A stretch of DNA of 11,349 bases from Altererythrobacter sp. (GCA_011524425.1 WTKI01000165.1:1-11349), one strand, 5' to 3'; counted from the first letter of the stretch, positions 1 to 6,308 are shown. Notes: generated by a model not told the origin, from the sequence alone. Program-made: numbers and translations.

Positions 1-792
1 GACAGACGTAATGTCCTCTTCTTTGTAGATTTCGATATCGTCGTCAGCTGAAGTTCCAATGCGGTGCAGCCGGACATTATCCACCCGCCAATTGGCATTG
101 GCTTTGCCGTAAGCGATCATCGTGTCATTCGCGACCCATGTAAGACCAGAGAGGGTCTCAGGGATCACATCGTCAAGCAGTTCGCCGGTCTCAAGATCCT
201 TGATCCGAGCTGTGAAACGTTCAGAGCCGTTATCGTCGACTGAATAGGCAAGGTAACGCCCGCTATCGCTAACGGACATTGCGCCTAGCCGAAAATATTC
301 GAGGCCTTCTGCCAGCGCGTTCTCGTCAAGCAAAAGCTGCGGTTCCCCGCCAGCCACAGGCTTGCGGTAATGCTTGCGATATTGCGCACCTTCGTCAAAT
401 TCGACCCAATAGAGATAATCGCCATCCTTTTGCGGGACTGAGCTATCGTCCTCTTTGATCCGCGCACGCATTTCAGCAAACAGCTCGTCTGTCAGCGCCT
501 TATACGGCGCCATATTGGCTTCGAACCAGGCATTCTCGGCCTTCAGATAATCCAGCACATCTTCATCATCGATGGTGGGGTAAGACTGGTCCTTGAGCCA
601 ATAATAGGGATCGGAAATCGTAATCCCGTGATGAGTGTAGGAATGCTCGCGCTTTTCAGCGATAGGAGGGGCAATCGGCGCCTTTTGGCTCACTTCGTTC
701 ATGTCCTTGTGGTCGTCTGCCAGAGCCGGTGCTGCAGTCATTGCAAAACAACTCAAGGCAAGGGTAGTGCTTTTCAGCTTGCGATAGATCAT
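1..792 (-). CDS. ptrB: Oligopeptidase B-like S9A serine peptidase, N-terminal part (cut by window start)
   Basis: Reading leftward from the ATG at 792, the frame stays open for 264 codons to the window edge, so the C-terminal catalytic domain lies outside. Residues 1-25 look like a Sec signal peptide: basic start (MIYRKLK), hydrophobic core, and an APALA site before Asp26-Asp27. Then come the S9A hallmark HGITISDPYYWLKD and the oligopeptidase B-like stretches RIKEDDSSVPQKDGDYLYW, YRKHYRKP, LLDEN and YLAYSVDDNGSERF. These belong to the seven-bladed propeller that gates the active site. Family members cleave short peptides after Arg or Lys. A GAGGA ribosome site (complement of 800-804) lies 7 bases before the ATG and supports the start. 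The well-known E. coli enzyme is cytoplasmic, so the leader suggests a periplasmic role here. The catalytic Ser, Asp and His cannot be checked. Family call is firm; prolyl oligopeptidase proper is the less likely alternative. Confidence 0.9.
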   Translation of the reverse strand, partial: MIYRKLKSTTLALSCFAMTAAPALADDHKDMNEVSQKAPIAPPIAEKREHSYTHHGITISDPYYWLKDQSYPTIDDEDVLDYLKAENAWFEANMAPYKALTDELFAEMRARIKEDDSSVPQKDGDYLYWVEFDEGAQYRKHYRKPVAGGEPQLLLDENALAEGLEYFRLGAMSVSDSGRYLAYSVDDNGSERFTARIKDLETGELLDDVIPETLSGLTWVANDTMIAYGKANANWRVDNVRLHRIGTSADDDIEIYKEEDITSV

Positions 793-847
793 GTCTGGGT
801 CCTCAAACAGGTTCGCTCACTGACTGGAAAGCGCGCGATGATAGGTC

Positions 848-853
848 TATATT
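848..853 (+). promoter_or_regulatory. Candidate -10 box upstream of the aminopeptidase gene
   Basis: TATATT at 848-853 matches five of six bases of the sigma-70 -10 consensus and lies in the 124-base divergent gap. The best -35 candidate is poor (CTGGAA at 824-829, 18-base spacing). If used, transcription would begin near 860, giving a leader of about 57 bases to the ATG at 917. The complement of the same box (AATATA) could also serve the leftward peptidase gene. This rests on sequence match alone. Confidence 0.25.
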
Positions 854-916
854 CAGTTTCATAAAGAAATGCCATTGCGGGTAAAGCGATCCCACAACAA
901 GCCAGAAAGCACTGTT

Positions 917-2725
917 ATGCTGATGCAAACTCACGAAGCGCGATTGGATGCACTGCGCAAAGAACTCAAGCGCCAGGAACTCGATGGGTTTGTAGTTCCG
1001 ATCAGCGATGAGCATGTGAGCGAATATGTTGGCGCTTATGCGCAGCGGCTTGCATGGCTGACAGGGTTCGGGGGCAGTGCTGGAAGCGCGGTCGTTCTGC
1101 ACGACAGCGCTGCGATGTTCGTCGATGGCCGGTATACCGTGCAAGTGCGCGAGCAAGTGGATGGCAATCTATATGAATATTGCTCTGTGCCGCACGATAC
1201 GCTGGGCCAATGGCTGTCAGAAAAGGCAGGCGAAGGCACAAAGATCGGCTTTGACCCTTGGCTACATACCCGCAAGTGGGTGCGTGCAATAGAAAAACAA
1301 TTGAGCGGCTCAGGCGTGTCTCTGGTGCCGGTCACCAGCAATCCTATCGATGCTGTCTGGCAGGACCAGCCCGAACCATCACAAGCGGCCGCGATTGTCC
1401 ATGAAGACAGACTGGCGGGGCGCACATCAGCAGACAAGCGTGCGCAAATCGCCGATGCATTGAAACAAGCCGGGCAAGATGCAGCAATTATCTGTGCGCT
1501 CGATTCCATCGCATGGCTGCTGAATATTCGCGGATCCGATGTCGATCACACGCCTGTTGCCCTTTCCTATGTGGTCGCGCGCGATGATGGCACTGCCGAC
1601 TTGTTCATTGCGCCTGACAAGGTTTCGCCTGAACTCAAGCAGCACTTAGGCAATGCGATCACGATCCGTCCGCGTAGCGAGTTTGCAAGCGCGCTCGCTG
1701 AATTGCAGGATAAGAATGTCACGGTCGATCCTGACTATGGTGTTGCAGCGATCCCGCAATTGCTAGAAGAGGCCGGGGCTGAGGTCTCGTTTAACCGATG
1801 CCCAACGATCCTACCAAAGGCGATCAAGAACGCAGTTGAGCAGCAAGGCCACCGCGACGCGCAAGCGCGCGACGGGGCAGCGGTTACGCGGTTTCTGCAC
1901 TGGCTCCACTGCGAAGGCCCTTCAGGCGATGTCGATGAGCTAGCGGCGGCTGCCAAACTCAAAGCTTTTCGTGAAGAGCACGGGGATTTGCGAGACCTCT
2001 CATTTGATACAATCTCCGCCGCCGGACCACATGCGGCTCTGCCTCATTACCGCGTTGATGAAGAGAGCAATATCCCAATCCCTCCATCCAGCATCTATCT
2101 GGTCGATTCCGGCGGGCAATATGTCGACGGGACAACAGACATCACCCGTACTGTATGGATCGGACCGGGCGAGCCATCGGCAGAAATGACTGACCGCAAC
2201 ACGCGCGTTCTGAAAGGTCATATCGCCATTGCGCAAGCGGTCTTTCCGGAAGGAACAGCGGGCAGCCAGCTGGATAGCTTTGCGCGGCAGCATCTTTGGG
2301 CAGCCGGCGTCGATTTCGCGCACGGTACGGGGCACGGTGTAGGCAGCTTCCTTGCGGTACATGAAGGGCCGCAGCGCATTTCGAAAGCCGCGGGCGGGCA
2401 AGCGGGCACAGATCAGTCGCTGATGGCAGGCATGATCATTTCAAACGAACCTGGCTACTACAAGCAGGGCGCCTTCGGCATCCGGATCGAAAATCTCGTA
2501 TTGGTCGAGCCGCGCACAATCGAGAACGCTGAAGGCGAGTATTTCGGTTTTGAAACGCTGACATTCGTACCTTTGGATCGCCGGTTGATTGACACAAACC
2601 TGCTCACAGCGGACGAGATTGCCTGGGTCGATAGCTACCATGCACAGGTGCGTGCTTTGCTCGCCACGCAGCTGGACGGCGAAGACCTTGCCTGGCTCGA
2701 ACAGGAATGCGCGCCTCTTTCCTGA
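917..2725 (+). CDS. pepP: Xaa-Pro aminopeptidase, three-domain M24B family (aminopeptidase P)
   Basis: Removes the N-terminal residue from peptides with proline at position 2, using two metal ions in a pita-bread fold. The N-terminal half holds two creatinase-like domains (for example DGFVVPISDEHVSEYV and RLAWLTGFGGSAGSAVVL), and the catalytic domain spans roughly residues 330-555. All five expected metal ligands are visible: Asp397 (VDSGG), Asp408 (TTDITRT), His473 (GTGHGVGSF), Glu511 (SNEPGYY) and Glu525 (RIENLVL). The Glu-Glu spacing of 14 and the length of 602 residues match the cytosolic eukaryotic-type enzyme (XPNPEP1), not short E. coli PepP. The frame is open from an ATG at 869, but that start would add 16 basic, unconserved residues. 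ATG 917 (or 923) begins where the family normally does. No signal peptide, so probably cytosolic. It is divergent from the S9 peptidase gene. Confidence 0.93.
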   Translation: MLMQTHEARLDALRKELKRQELDGFVVPISDEHVSEYVGAYAQRLAWLTGFGGSAGSAVVLHDSAAMFVDGRYTVQVREQVDGNLYEYCSVPHDTLGQWLSEKAGEGTKIGFDPWLHTRKWVRAIEKQLSGSGVSLVPVTSNPIDAVWQDQPEPSQAAAIVHEDRLAGRTSADKRAQIADALKQAGQDAAIICALDSIAWLLNIRGSDVDHTPVALSYVVARDDGTADLFIAPDKVSPELKQHLGNAITIRPRSEFASALAELQDKNVTVDPDYGVAAIPQLLEEAGAEVSFNRCPTILPKAIKNAVEQQGHRDAQARDGAAVTRFLHWLHCEGPSGDVDELAAAAKLKAFREEHGDLRDLSFDTISAAGPHAALPHYRVDEESNIPIPPSSIYLVDSGGQYVDGTTDITRTVWIGPGEPSAEMTDRNTRVLKGHIAIAQAVFPEGTAGSQLDSFARQHLWAAGVDFAHGTGHGVGSFLAVHEGPQRISKAAGGQAGTDQSLMAGMIISNEPGYYKQGAFGIRIENLVLVEPRTIENAEGEYFGFETLTFVPLDRRLIDTNLLTADEIAWVDSYHAQVRALLATQLDGEDLAWLEQECAPLS

Positions 2726-2739
2726 ACCGATCAAGCGGC

Positions 2740-2768
2740 TTGCTTAAAAACATTTGTTCCCTTAATGT
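2740..2768 (+). promoter_or_regulatory. Weak candidate promoter before the VOC gene
   Basis: TTGCTT (2740-2745) and TAATGT (2763-2768) are separated by 17 bases in the 78-base gap after the aminopeptidase gene. Each hexamer matches only three consensus positions, although the local A+T content is higher than in the flanking genes. Read-through from the upstream gene is equally possible. Confidence 0.2.
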
Positions 2769-2803
2769 TCTCGCATTCTTCGAGTCGGAAAGGGAGCAGG
2801 GTA

Positions 2804-3184
2804 ATGATCGGATATGTGACGCTAGGGACCAATGATCTTGCGCGAGCAGCAGCATTCTATGATGCCATAGCCAAGGAATTTGGCGTCGGGCGCATGATGG
2901 AGTTTGAGACCTTCATTGCCTGGGGTAAGCCCGGCGGCGCTCCTGGTATTGCAGCGACGCAGCCATTCGATGGAGAAGCGGCTAGTGTCGGCAATGGCAC
3001 TATGGTTGCTTTGGAGGTCGATGAACCGGCGAAAGTCCATACAGTGTATGATGTCGCAATAGCGCATGGCGGATCTGATGAGGGCGCGCCGGGACCGCGC
3101 GGCGATGACGGGTTCTACGCAGGCTATTTCCGCGACCCTGACGGCAATAAGCTCAACGTTTTCTGCATGAAAGCGGCAGAATAG
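2804..3184 (+). CDS. VOC superfamily (glyoxalase/bleomycin-resistance fold) protein
   Basis: A 126-residue single-module protein. The start (MIGYVTLGTNDLARAAAFYD, residues 1-20) and end (GYFRDPDGNKLNVF, residues 107-120) are typical of the two beta-alpha-beta-beta-beta halves of the vicinal-oxygen-chelate fold. The ATG at 2804 is preceded by GGGAGCAGGG at good distance, so I prefer it to the in-frame ATG at 2765, which adds 13 atypical residues. The residues often used as metal ligands are replaced: Tyr4 where many members have His, and Asn118 where many have Glu. Glyoxalase I activity is therefore doubtful, and the substrate cannot be named. It lies 78 bases after the aminopeptidase gene on the same strand, and a functional link is not evident. 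No signal peptide, so probably cytosolic. Confidence 0.85.
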   Translation: MIGYVTLGTNDLARAAAFYDAIAKEFGVGRMMEFETFIAWGKPGGAPGIAATQPFDGEAASVGNGTMVALEVDEPAKVHTVYDVAIAHGGSDEGAPGPRGDDGFYAGYFRDPDGNKLNVFCMKAAE

Positions 3185-3212
3185 CTGGGATTTTGCCTGC
3201 ATTCTTGCACTG

Positions 3213-3252
3213 TTATGAACGCTTATGGTCGTTTGATACAAAGTGCGACAAT
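3213..3252 (+). promoter_or_regulatory. Candidate activated promoter with tandem 10-bp repeat upstream of the EF-hand gene
   Basis: TTATGAACGC (3213-3222) is followed directly by TTATGGTCGT (3223-3232), a head-to-tail repeat with seven of ten identical bases and a one-helical-turn period. OmpR-family regulators typically bind such direct repeats. The flanking decamers at 3203 and 3233 also carry T-rich starts (TCTTG, TTGAT). An extended -10 element, TGC plus GACAAT (3244-3252, four of six matches in the hexamer), follows, with no good -35 at the right distance. That is what an activator-dependent promoter would look like. Transcription would start near 3259. The link to the response regulator encoded at 4165 is inference. 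Confidence 0.4.
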
Positions 3253-3297
3253 TCTGGCTGTTCAGGGGATAAACCTGCGACAAGCCGAACCTATAAC

Positions 3298-3398
3298 GAG
3301 CTCCAAGAGCAACGGCGCTGGCCTGGATCGCTGATCTAGACAACCTCCCCCCTGACCAGTCCGGGGTCGTTGCTCCCCCCTTTTAAGTCTTGGAGCTT
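3298..3398 (+). promoter_or_regulatory. Structured 5' leader that can sequester the EF-hand gene's ribosome site
   Basis: Bases 3299-3308 (AGCTCCAAGA) are the exact reverse complement of 3388-3397 (TCTTGGAGCT), and a G-T wobble 3298/3398 can extend the pairing. The 3' arm contains the Shine-Dalgarno TTGGAG (3390-3395), eight bases before the ATG at 3404, so the helix would mask it. Nested inside, 3307-3314 (GAGCAACG) pairs perfectly with 3368-3375 (CGTTGCTC). The two can coexist as 8 bp plus 8 bp stacked, with a 14-base one-sided bulge (3376-3389). Further in are GATC-GCT-GATC and GACC/GGTC mini-hairpins and two C-rich tracts (3344-3352 and 3372-3380). I do not recognise a known riboswitch class. 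It may be a cis-acting RNA switch or a target of a trans RNA. Confidence 0.5.
3390..3395 (+). promoter_or_regulatory. Shine-Dalgarno of the EF-hand gene, inside the leader helix
   Basis: TTGGAG lies eight bases before the ATG at 3404 and fixes that start. All six bases fall inside the 3' arm of the 10-bp leader helix. Confidence 0.6.
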
Positions 3399-3403
3399 TT
3401 AAA

Positions 3404-4078
3404 ATGAAAAAACTCACACTCACACTTTCCGCTGCCGCTTTGGCAATCACAGGCACTGGTATCGCGGTTGCACACAACCACGGCGGCAAAGCCAAGGTTG
3501 ATACCGATGGAGATGGCATCGTCACACTGGAAGAAGCGACAACCCATGCAGACGCTATGTTCACGCGCATGGATGCCAATGGCGATGGCGTGCTGAACGC
3601 CGATGACCGCGCAGCCCGCGCTGCAGAACGCTTCGCCATGATGGACGCTGACGGCGATGGCGAAGTGACACAGGAAGAAATGAAAGCGGCGCGAGAAGCT
3701 CGCAAAAGCGAGCGTGCAGAACGGCGCGGCGACCGCAGCGAAAAGATGTTCTCACGCCTCGACACTGATGGCAGCGGTGGCATCTCCGAAGCGGAATTCG
3801 AAACAGCCCGCGAAGCCCGTGCAGAGCGCGGCGGTAAAGGCAAAGGCATGCGCAAAGGCGGCAAGCGTCGCGGCGGCGAGGCGATGCTCCGCCGGGCCGA
3901 TACCAATGGCGACCAGACTGTAACTCGCGAAGAGTTCGATGCAGCGGTTGAAGCGCGCTTTGCCAAGGCAGACACGGACGGCTCTGGCACTATCACCGCT
4001 GAAGAGCGCGAAGCAGCCAAGGAAAAGCGCAAGGGCCGCGGCGGCAAACGTGGCGGTGAACGCCAGCCTCGCGGCTAA
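3404..4078 (+). CDS. Secreted EF-hand calcium-binding protein with six EF loops
   Basis: 224 residues. Residues 1-23 form a Sec signal peptide (MKKLTLTLS, hydrophobic core, then AVA before His24), so the protein is likely periplasmic or secreted. Six DxDxDG-type loops are visible: 33-44, 57-68, 81-92, 120-131, 166-177 and 190-201. Each has acidic or Asn/Ser residues at positions 1, 3 and 5; position 12 is Glu in all but the second loop, where it is Asp68. Loops 1-3 and 5-6 are 24 residues apart, tighter than a classic paired EF-hand; loop 4 stands alone. Between loops 4 and 5 (about 139-158) and at the C-terminus (207-224) the chain is Lys/Arg/Gly-rich with RGG-like runs, unusual in an otherwise acidic calcium binder. 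The role is probably calcium buffering or sensing at the cell surface. The long open antisense frame across it is a codon-bias shadow. Confidence 0.9.
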   Translation: MKKLTLTLSAAALAITGTGIAVAHNHGGKAKVDTDGDGIVTLEEATTHADAMFTRMDANGDGVLNADDRAARAAERFAMMDADGDGEVTQEEMKAAREARKSERAERRGDRSEKMFSRLDTDGSGGISEAEFETAREARAERGGKGKGMRKGGKRRGGEAMLRRADTNGDQTVTREEFDAAVEARFAKADTDGSGTITAEEREAAKEKRKGRGGKRGGERQPRG

Positions 4079-4105
4079 CGGATCAGGTCTCTTTGACCGG
4101 CGGAT

Positions 4106-4138
4106 CGGGGCTCAAGCATCCTCCCAGCTTGAGCCCCG
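4106..4138 (+). terminator. Hairpin terminator or attenuator between EF-hand and regulator genes
   Basis: CGGGGCTCAAGC (4106-4117) and GCTTGAGCCCCG (4127-4138) form a perfect 12-bp GC-rich stem with a 9-base loop. Only CTTTG follows, so the U tract is weak and some read-through into the regulator gene 26 bases later is likely. The stem begins 27 bases after the EF-hand stop codon. Confidence 0.7.
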
Positions 4139-4164
4139 CTTTGCATTCCGGCATGAGGACAATC

Positions 4165-4905
4165 ATGGCTGATACGCATCCTGACACAATCCTGCTGGTC
4201 GATGATGAGCCCAGCCTGCGCGAGCCATTGGCCGAATACCTGACCGGGCAAGGATTTTCGGTCCACGAGGCAGAGAGCGCAGCAAAGGCGCGCAGCTTGC
4301 TGCAGGAGCTTAAGCCGGATCTGGTCCTTGCCGACATCATGATGCCCGGTGAAGACGGCTTGTCTTTGACACGGCACCTGGTGGAAACGCGGGACTTGCC
4401 TGTCATCCTCATCACCGCCCGAGGCGAATCAACCGATCGCATTGTCGGTCTGGAAATGGGTGCGGACGATTATGTGGTGAAGCCTTTCGAGCCGCGCGAA
4501 CTCGTCGCGCGAATTCGTTCTGTCTTGCGCAGAGCGCGGCGGACGGGATCAAGTGCTGCAAGCGATGAAGAACATGCCCATTATGTTTTCGAAGGATGGC
4601 GCCTGGACCCTTTGAAACAGCACCTGACTGACCCGGAAGAAGTTTCAGTCCCGATCTCGACAGCAGAATTCCGCATGCTTTGCGCCTTTCTTGATCATCC
4701 CAATCAAGTGCTCGATCGCGATCGCTTGCTGGATATGGTGCAGGGCCGCGAAGCGCATTTGTTCGACCGCGCGGTTGACAACCAGGTCAGCCGCCTTCGG
4801 CGCAAGATCGAAGCTGATACACGCAATCCGCAATTCATCCTTACGGTTCGCGGCGGGGGCTATCGCTTTGCAGCCGAGGTCAAGCGCGTGCAGCCGGACC
4901 CGTGA
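4165..4905 (+). CDS. OmpR/PhoB-family response regulator
   Basis: 246 residues. The receiver domain (about 7-122) has the acidic pair Asp13-Asp14 (LLVDDEP), phosphoacceptor Asp57 (LADIMMPGEDG), Thr84 (LITARGE) and Lys106 (VVKPFEPREL). A winged-helix DNA-binding domain (about 150-240) follows, with the typical end RLRRKIEADTRNPQFILTVR and then GGGYRF. On phosphorylation by the adjacent kinase it should dimerise and bind direct-repeat DNA. The ATG at 4165 has GAGGA (4155-4159) five bases upstream. The in-frame ATGs at 4153 and 4093 add unconserved residues, and the latter would place the terminator hairpin inside the gene. Its stop overlaps the kinase start (GTGA, 4902-4905), so the two are translationally coupled. 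By the VDDE start and the kinase type it resembles OmpR/EnvZ-like pairs; the exact regulon is unknown. Confidence 0.95.
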   Translation: MADTHPDTILLVDDEPSLREPLAEYLTGQGFSVHEAESAAKARSLLQELKPDLVLADIMMPGEDGLSLTRHLVETRDLPVILITARGESTDRIVGLEMGADDYVVKPFEPRELVARIRSVLRRARRTGSSAASDEEHAHYVFEGWRLDPLKQHLTDPEEVSVPISTAEFRMLCAFLDHPNQVLDRDRLLDMVQGREAHLFDRAVDNQVSRLRRKIEADTRNPQFILTVRGGGYRFAAEVKRVQPDP

Positions 4906-6308
4906 GCATGAAGCGCCTAATCCCTCAGAGCCTGCTCGGGCAATTGATGCTGGTGCTCGCTGCGGCTCTGCTCGTCGCACAGTTAATCGCAGTCGCTATG
5001 CTGTTTCGCGCAAATGAGGAGCGCCGGACAGAAGCGGCAGTCAATGCCATTGCTTTTCGTATTGTCACTGCCCGTGACACACCGCGAGACGGCCGCGGAC
5101 GAGACAGGCGTGATGCCCGCCGCGCCATACGCGCACTTTCAGGCGAAGGCGGCCGGCTGCGGCTCCCGATTGAGCGACGCATTGAAGCCCCTGCCATCGC
5201 ACGTGAAGAGCGTCTGGAACGATACGAGGAACCGTTGCGTGACATCTTGCAGCGGCAGGGCGTAGAAGCAGGCACTATTGCCGTGAAGCGCGTGCGCGCT
5301 GGTGACGATGATTTCCTGGTAAAGCGTTTGGAGCGCGCAACCCGCTTGCCCAGGGCATCTTGGGAAAACCGTACAGTGGTCGTCGCAGCTGTCCAGCGGA
5401 CGGATCTTGGAAATTGGCAGGTCGTGCGGGTTCCGGAACCTCGCCGTGACCGCCGCGTGATCAGCGGATTCATCTTCCAAACCCTAGTCATCTTTCTAGT
5501 ACTCTTCGCAGCATTGTTCTTTGCTGTCCGGCGTCTGACGCGGCCTCTGGCTCAGCTTACAGAGCGAGTGGATGGTTTTGCCCAGCGGCCCGATGAAGTG
5601 GTCATTCTGGATGAGCAAGGCCCTGCCGATATGCGCCGGCTGATCGCAGCGCATAACGCGATGGAAGCCCGCATTGCAGCCTTGCTTGATGAAAAGGATG
5701 TCATGCTAGGCGCGATTGGCCATGACTTGAAAACGCCTTTGGCAGCATTGCGCGTCCGCATTGAAAGCGTGCCTGATGAAACACAGCGCACACGCATGGC
5801 GCAAAGTATTGAAGAGCTTACGACTTCGCTCGATGATATTCTCAACCTTGCGCGGGTGGGACGCGCATCAGAGCCGCCTGCGCGCACAGATTGCGCTGCG
5901 CTCGCAGCATCGCTGGTTTCAGAATATGAAGACATGGGCGAGCCTGTGACCATGGCCGAAGGCGAGCGTATTATTGCATCTGTGCGCGTGACATGGCTGC
6001 GACGCGCTTTGCGCAATTTGATCGGAAATGCGGTCCGCTATGGGAAGAGCGCACATATCAATGTGGCGCAGAAAGATGGCTATGTGGAGTTTGCCATTGA
6101 GGATGATGGGCCGGGCATTCCCGAGGAGCGGATCGCAGGTTTGATGGAGCCGTTTGCGCGCGGCGAAGAAAGTCGCAGCCGGGCCACGGGCGGCACTGGC
6201 CTTGGCCTCACCCTCGCTCGCGCTGTCGCGGAACAGCATGGCGGGACATTGACGTTGGCCAATCGCACCGAAGGCGGATTGCAGGCAGTTATCCGGCTTC
6301 CACTCTAG
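4902..6308 (+). CDS. Membrane sensor histidine kinase, EnvZ-like architecture
   Basis: 468 residues counted from the GTG at 4902, which overlaps the regulator stop by four bases; ATG 4908 (residue 3) is the alternative start. Layout: membrane segment about 11-35, periplasmic sensor about 36-185, second membrane segment about 187-209 (FIFQTLVIFLVLFAALFFAV), HAMP about 210-262, and a dimerisation domain with phospho-acceptor His274 (GHDLKTPLAALR). The ATPase domain has Asn372 and Asn376 (RNLIGNAVRYG), G1 DDGPGIP (401-407), and the GGTGLGL loop before a C-terminal AVAEQHGGTLTL stretch. All catalytic boxes are intact. The sensor domain is strongly Arg/Asp/Glu-rich near its start (DTPRDGRGRDRRDARRAIRA) and matches no ligand domain that I recognise. 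Next to a secreted EF-hand protein, a divalent cation or envelope signal is plausible but is inference. Confidence 0.94.
   Translation: MSMKRLIPQSLLGQLMLVLAAALLVAQLIAVAMLFRANEERRTEAAVNAIAFRIVTARDTPRDGRGRDRRDARRAIRALSGEGGRLRLPIERRIEAPAIAREERLERYEEPLRDILQRQGVEAGTIAVKRVRAGDDDFLVKRLERATRLPRASWENRTVVVAAVQRTDLGNWQVVRVPEPRRDRRVISGFIFQTLVIFLVLFAALFFAVRRLTRPLAQLTERVDGFAQRPDEVVILDEQGPADMRRLIAAHNAMEARIAALLDEKDVMLGAIGHDLKTPLAALRVRIESVPDETQRTRMAQSIEELTTSLDDILNLARVGRASEPPARTDCAALAASLVSEYEDMGEPVTMAEGERIIASVRVTWLRRALRNLIGNAVRYGKSAHINVAQKDGYVEFAIEDDGPGIPEERIAGLMEPFARGEESRSRATGGTGLGLTLARAVAEQHGGTLTLANRTEGGLQAVIRLPL

Noticed and set aside
628..864. Small rightward frame over the start of the oligopeptidase gene
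   Set aside because: Overlaps the signal-peptide region on the opposite strand and has no plausible ribosome site or protein features.
1036..1509. 157-codon antisense frame within the aminopeptidase gene
   Set aside because: No motif or initiation signal; it lies inside a conserved catalytic gene.
3254..3287. GGCT/AGCC and CAGG/CCTG pairings in the EF-hand leader as a riboswitch aptamer
   Set aside because: Stems are only four base pairs, and the outer one lies at the predicted transcription start. It does not show the conserved bases of the Mn (yybP-ykoY) or Mg riboswitches that I checked mentally.
3344..3380. Two CTCCCCCC tracts as a repeat element or recombination site
   Set aside because: Short homopolymer-driven similarity with no flanking repeat or mobile gene; better explained as part of the leader fold.
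3262..4047. 261-codon open frame antisense to the EF-hand gene
   Set aside because: Low-complexity Ser/Arg/Ala-rich product, a result of the GC-rich codon pattern on the sense strand. The sense frame has a signal peptide, a ribosome site and six EF loops.
4925..5491. 188-codon antisense frame within the kinase gene
   Set aside because: Arg/Ser-rich composition without motifs or a ribosome site; it shadows a well-supported kinase.
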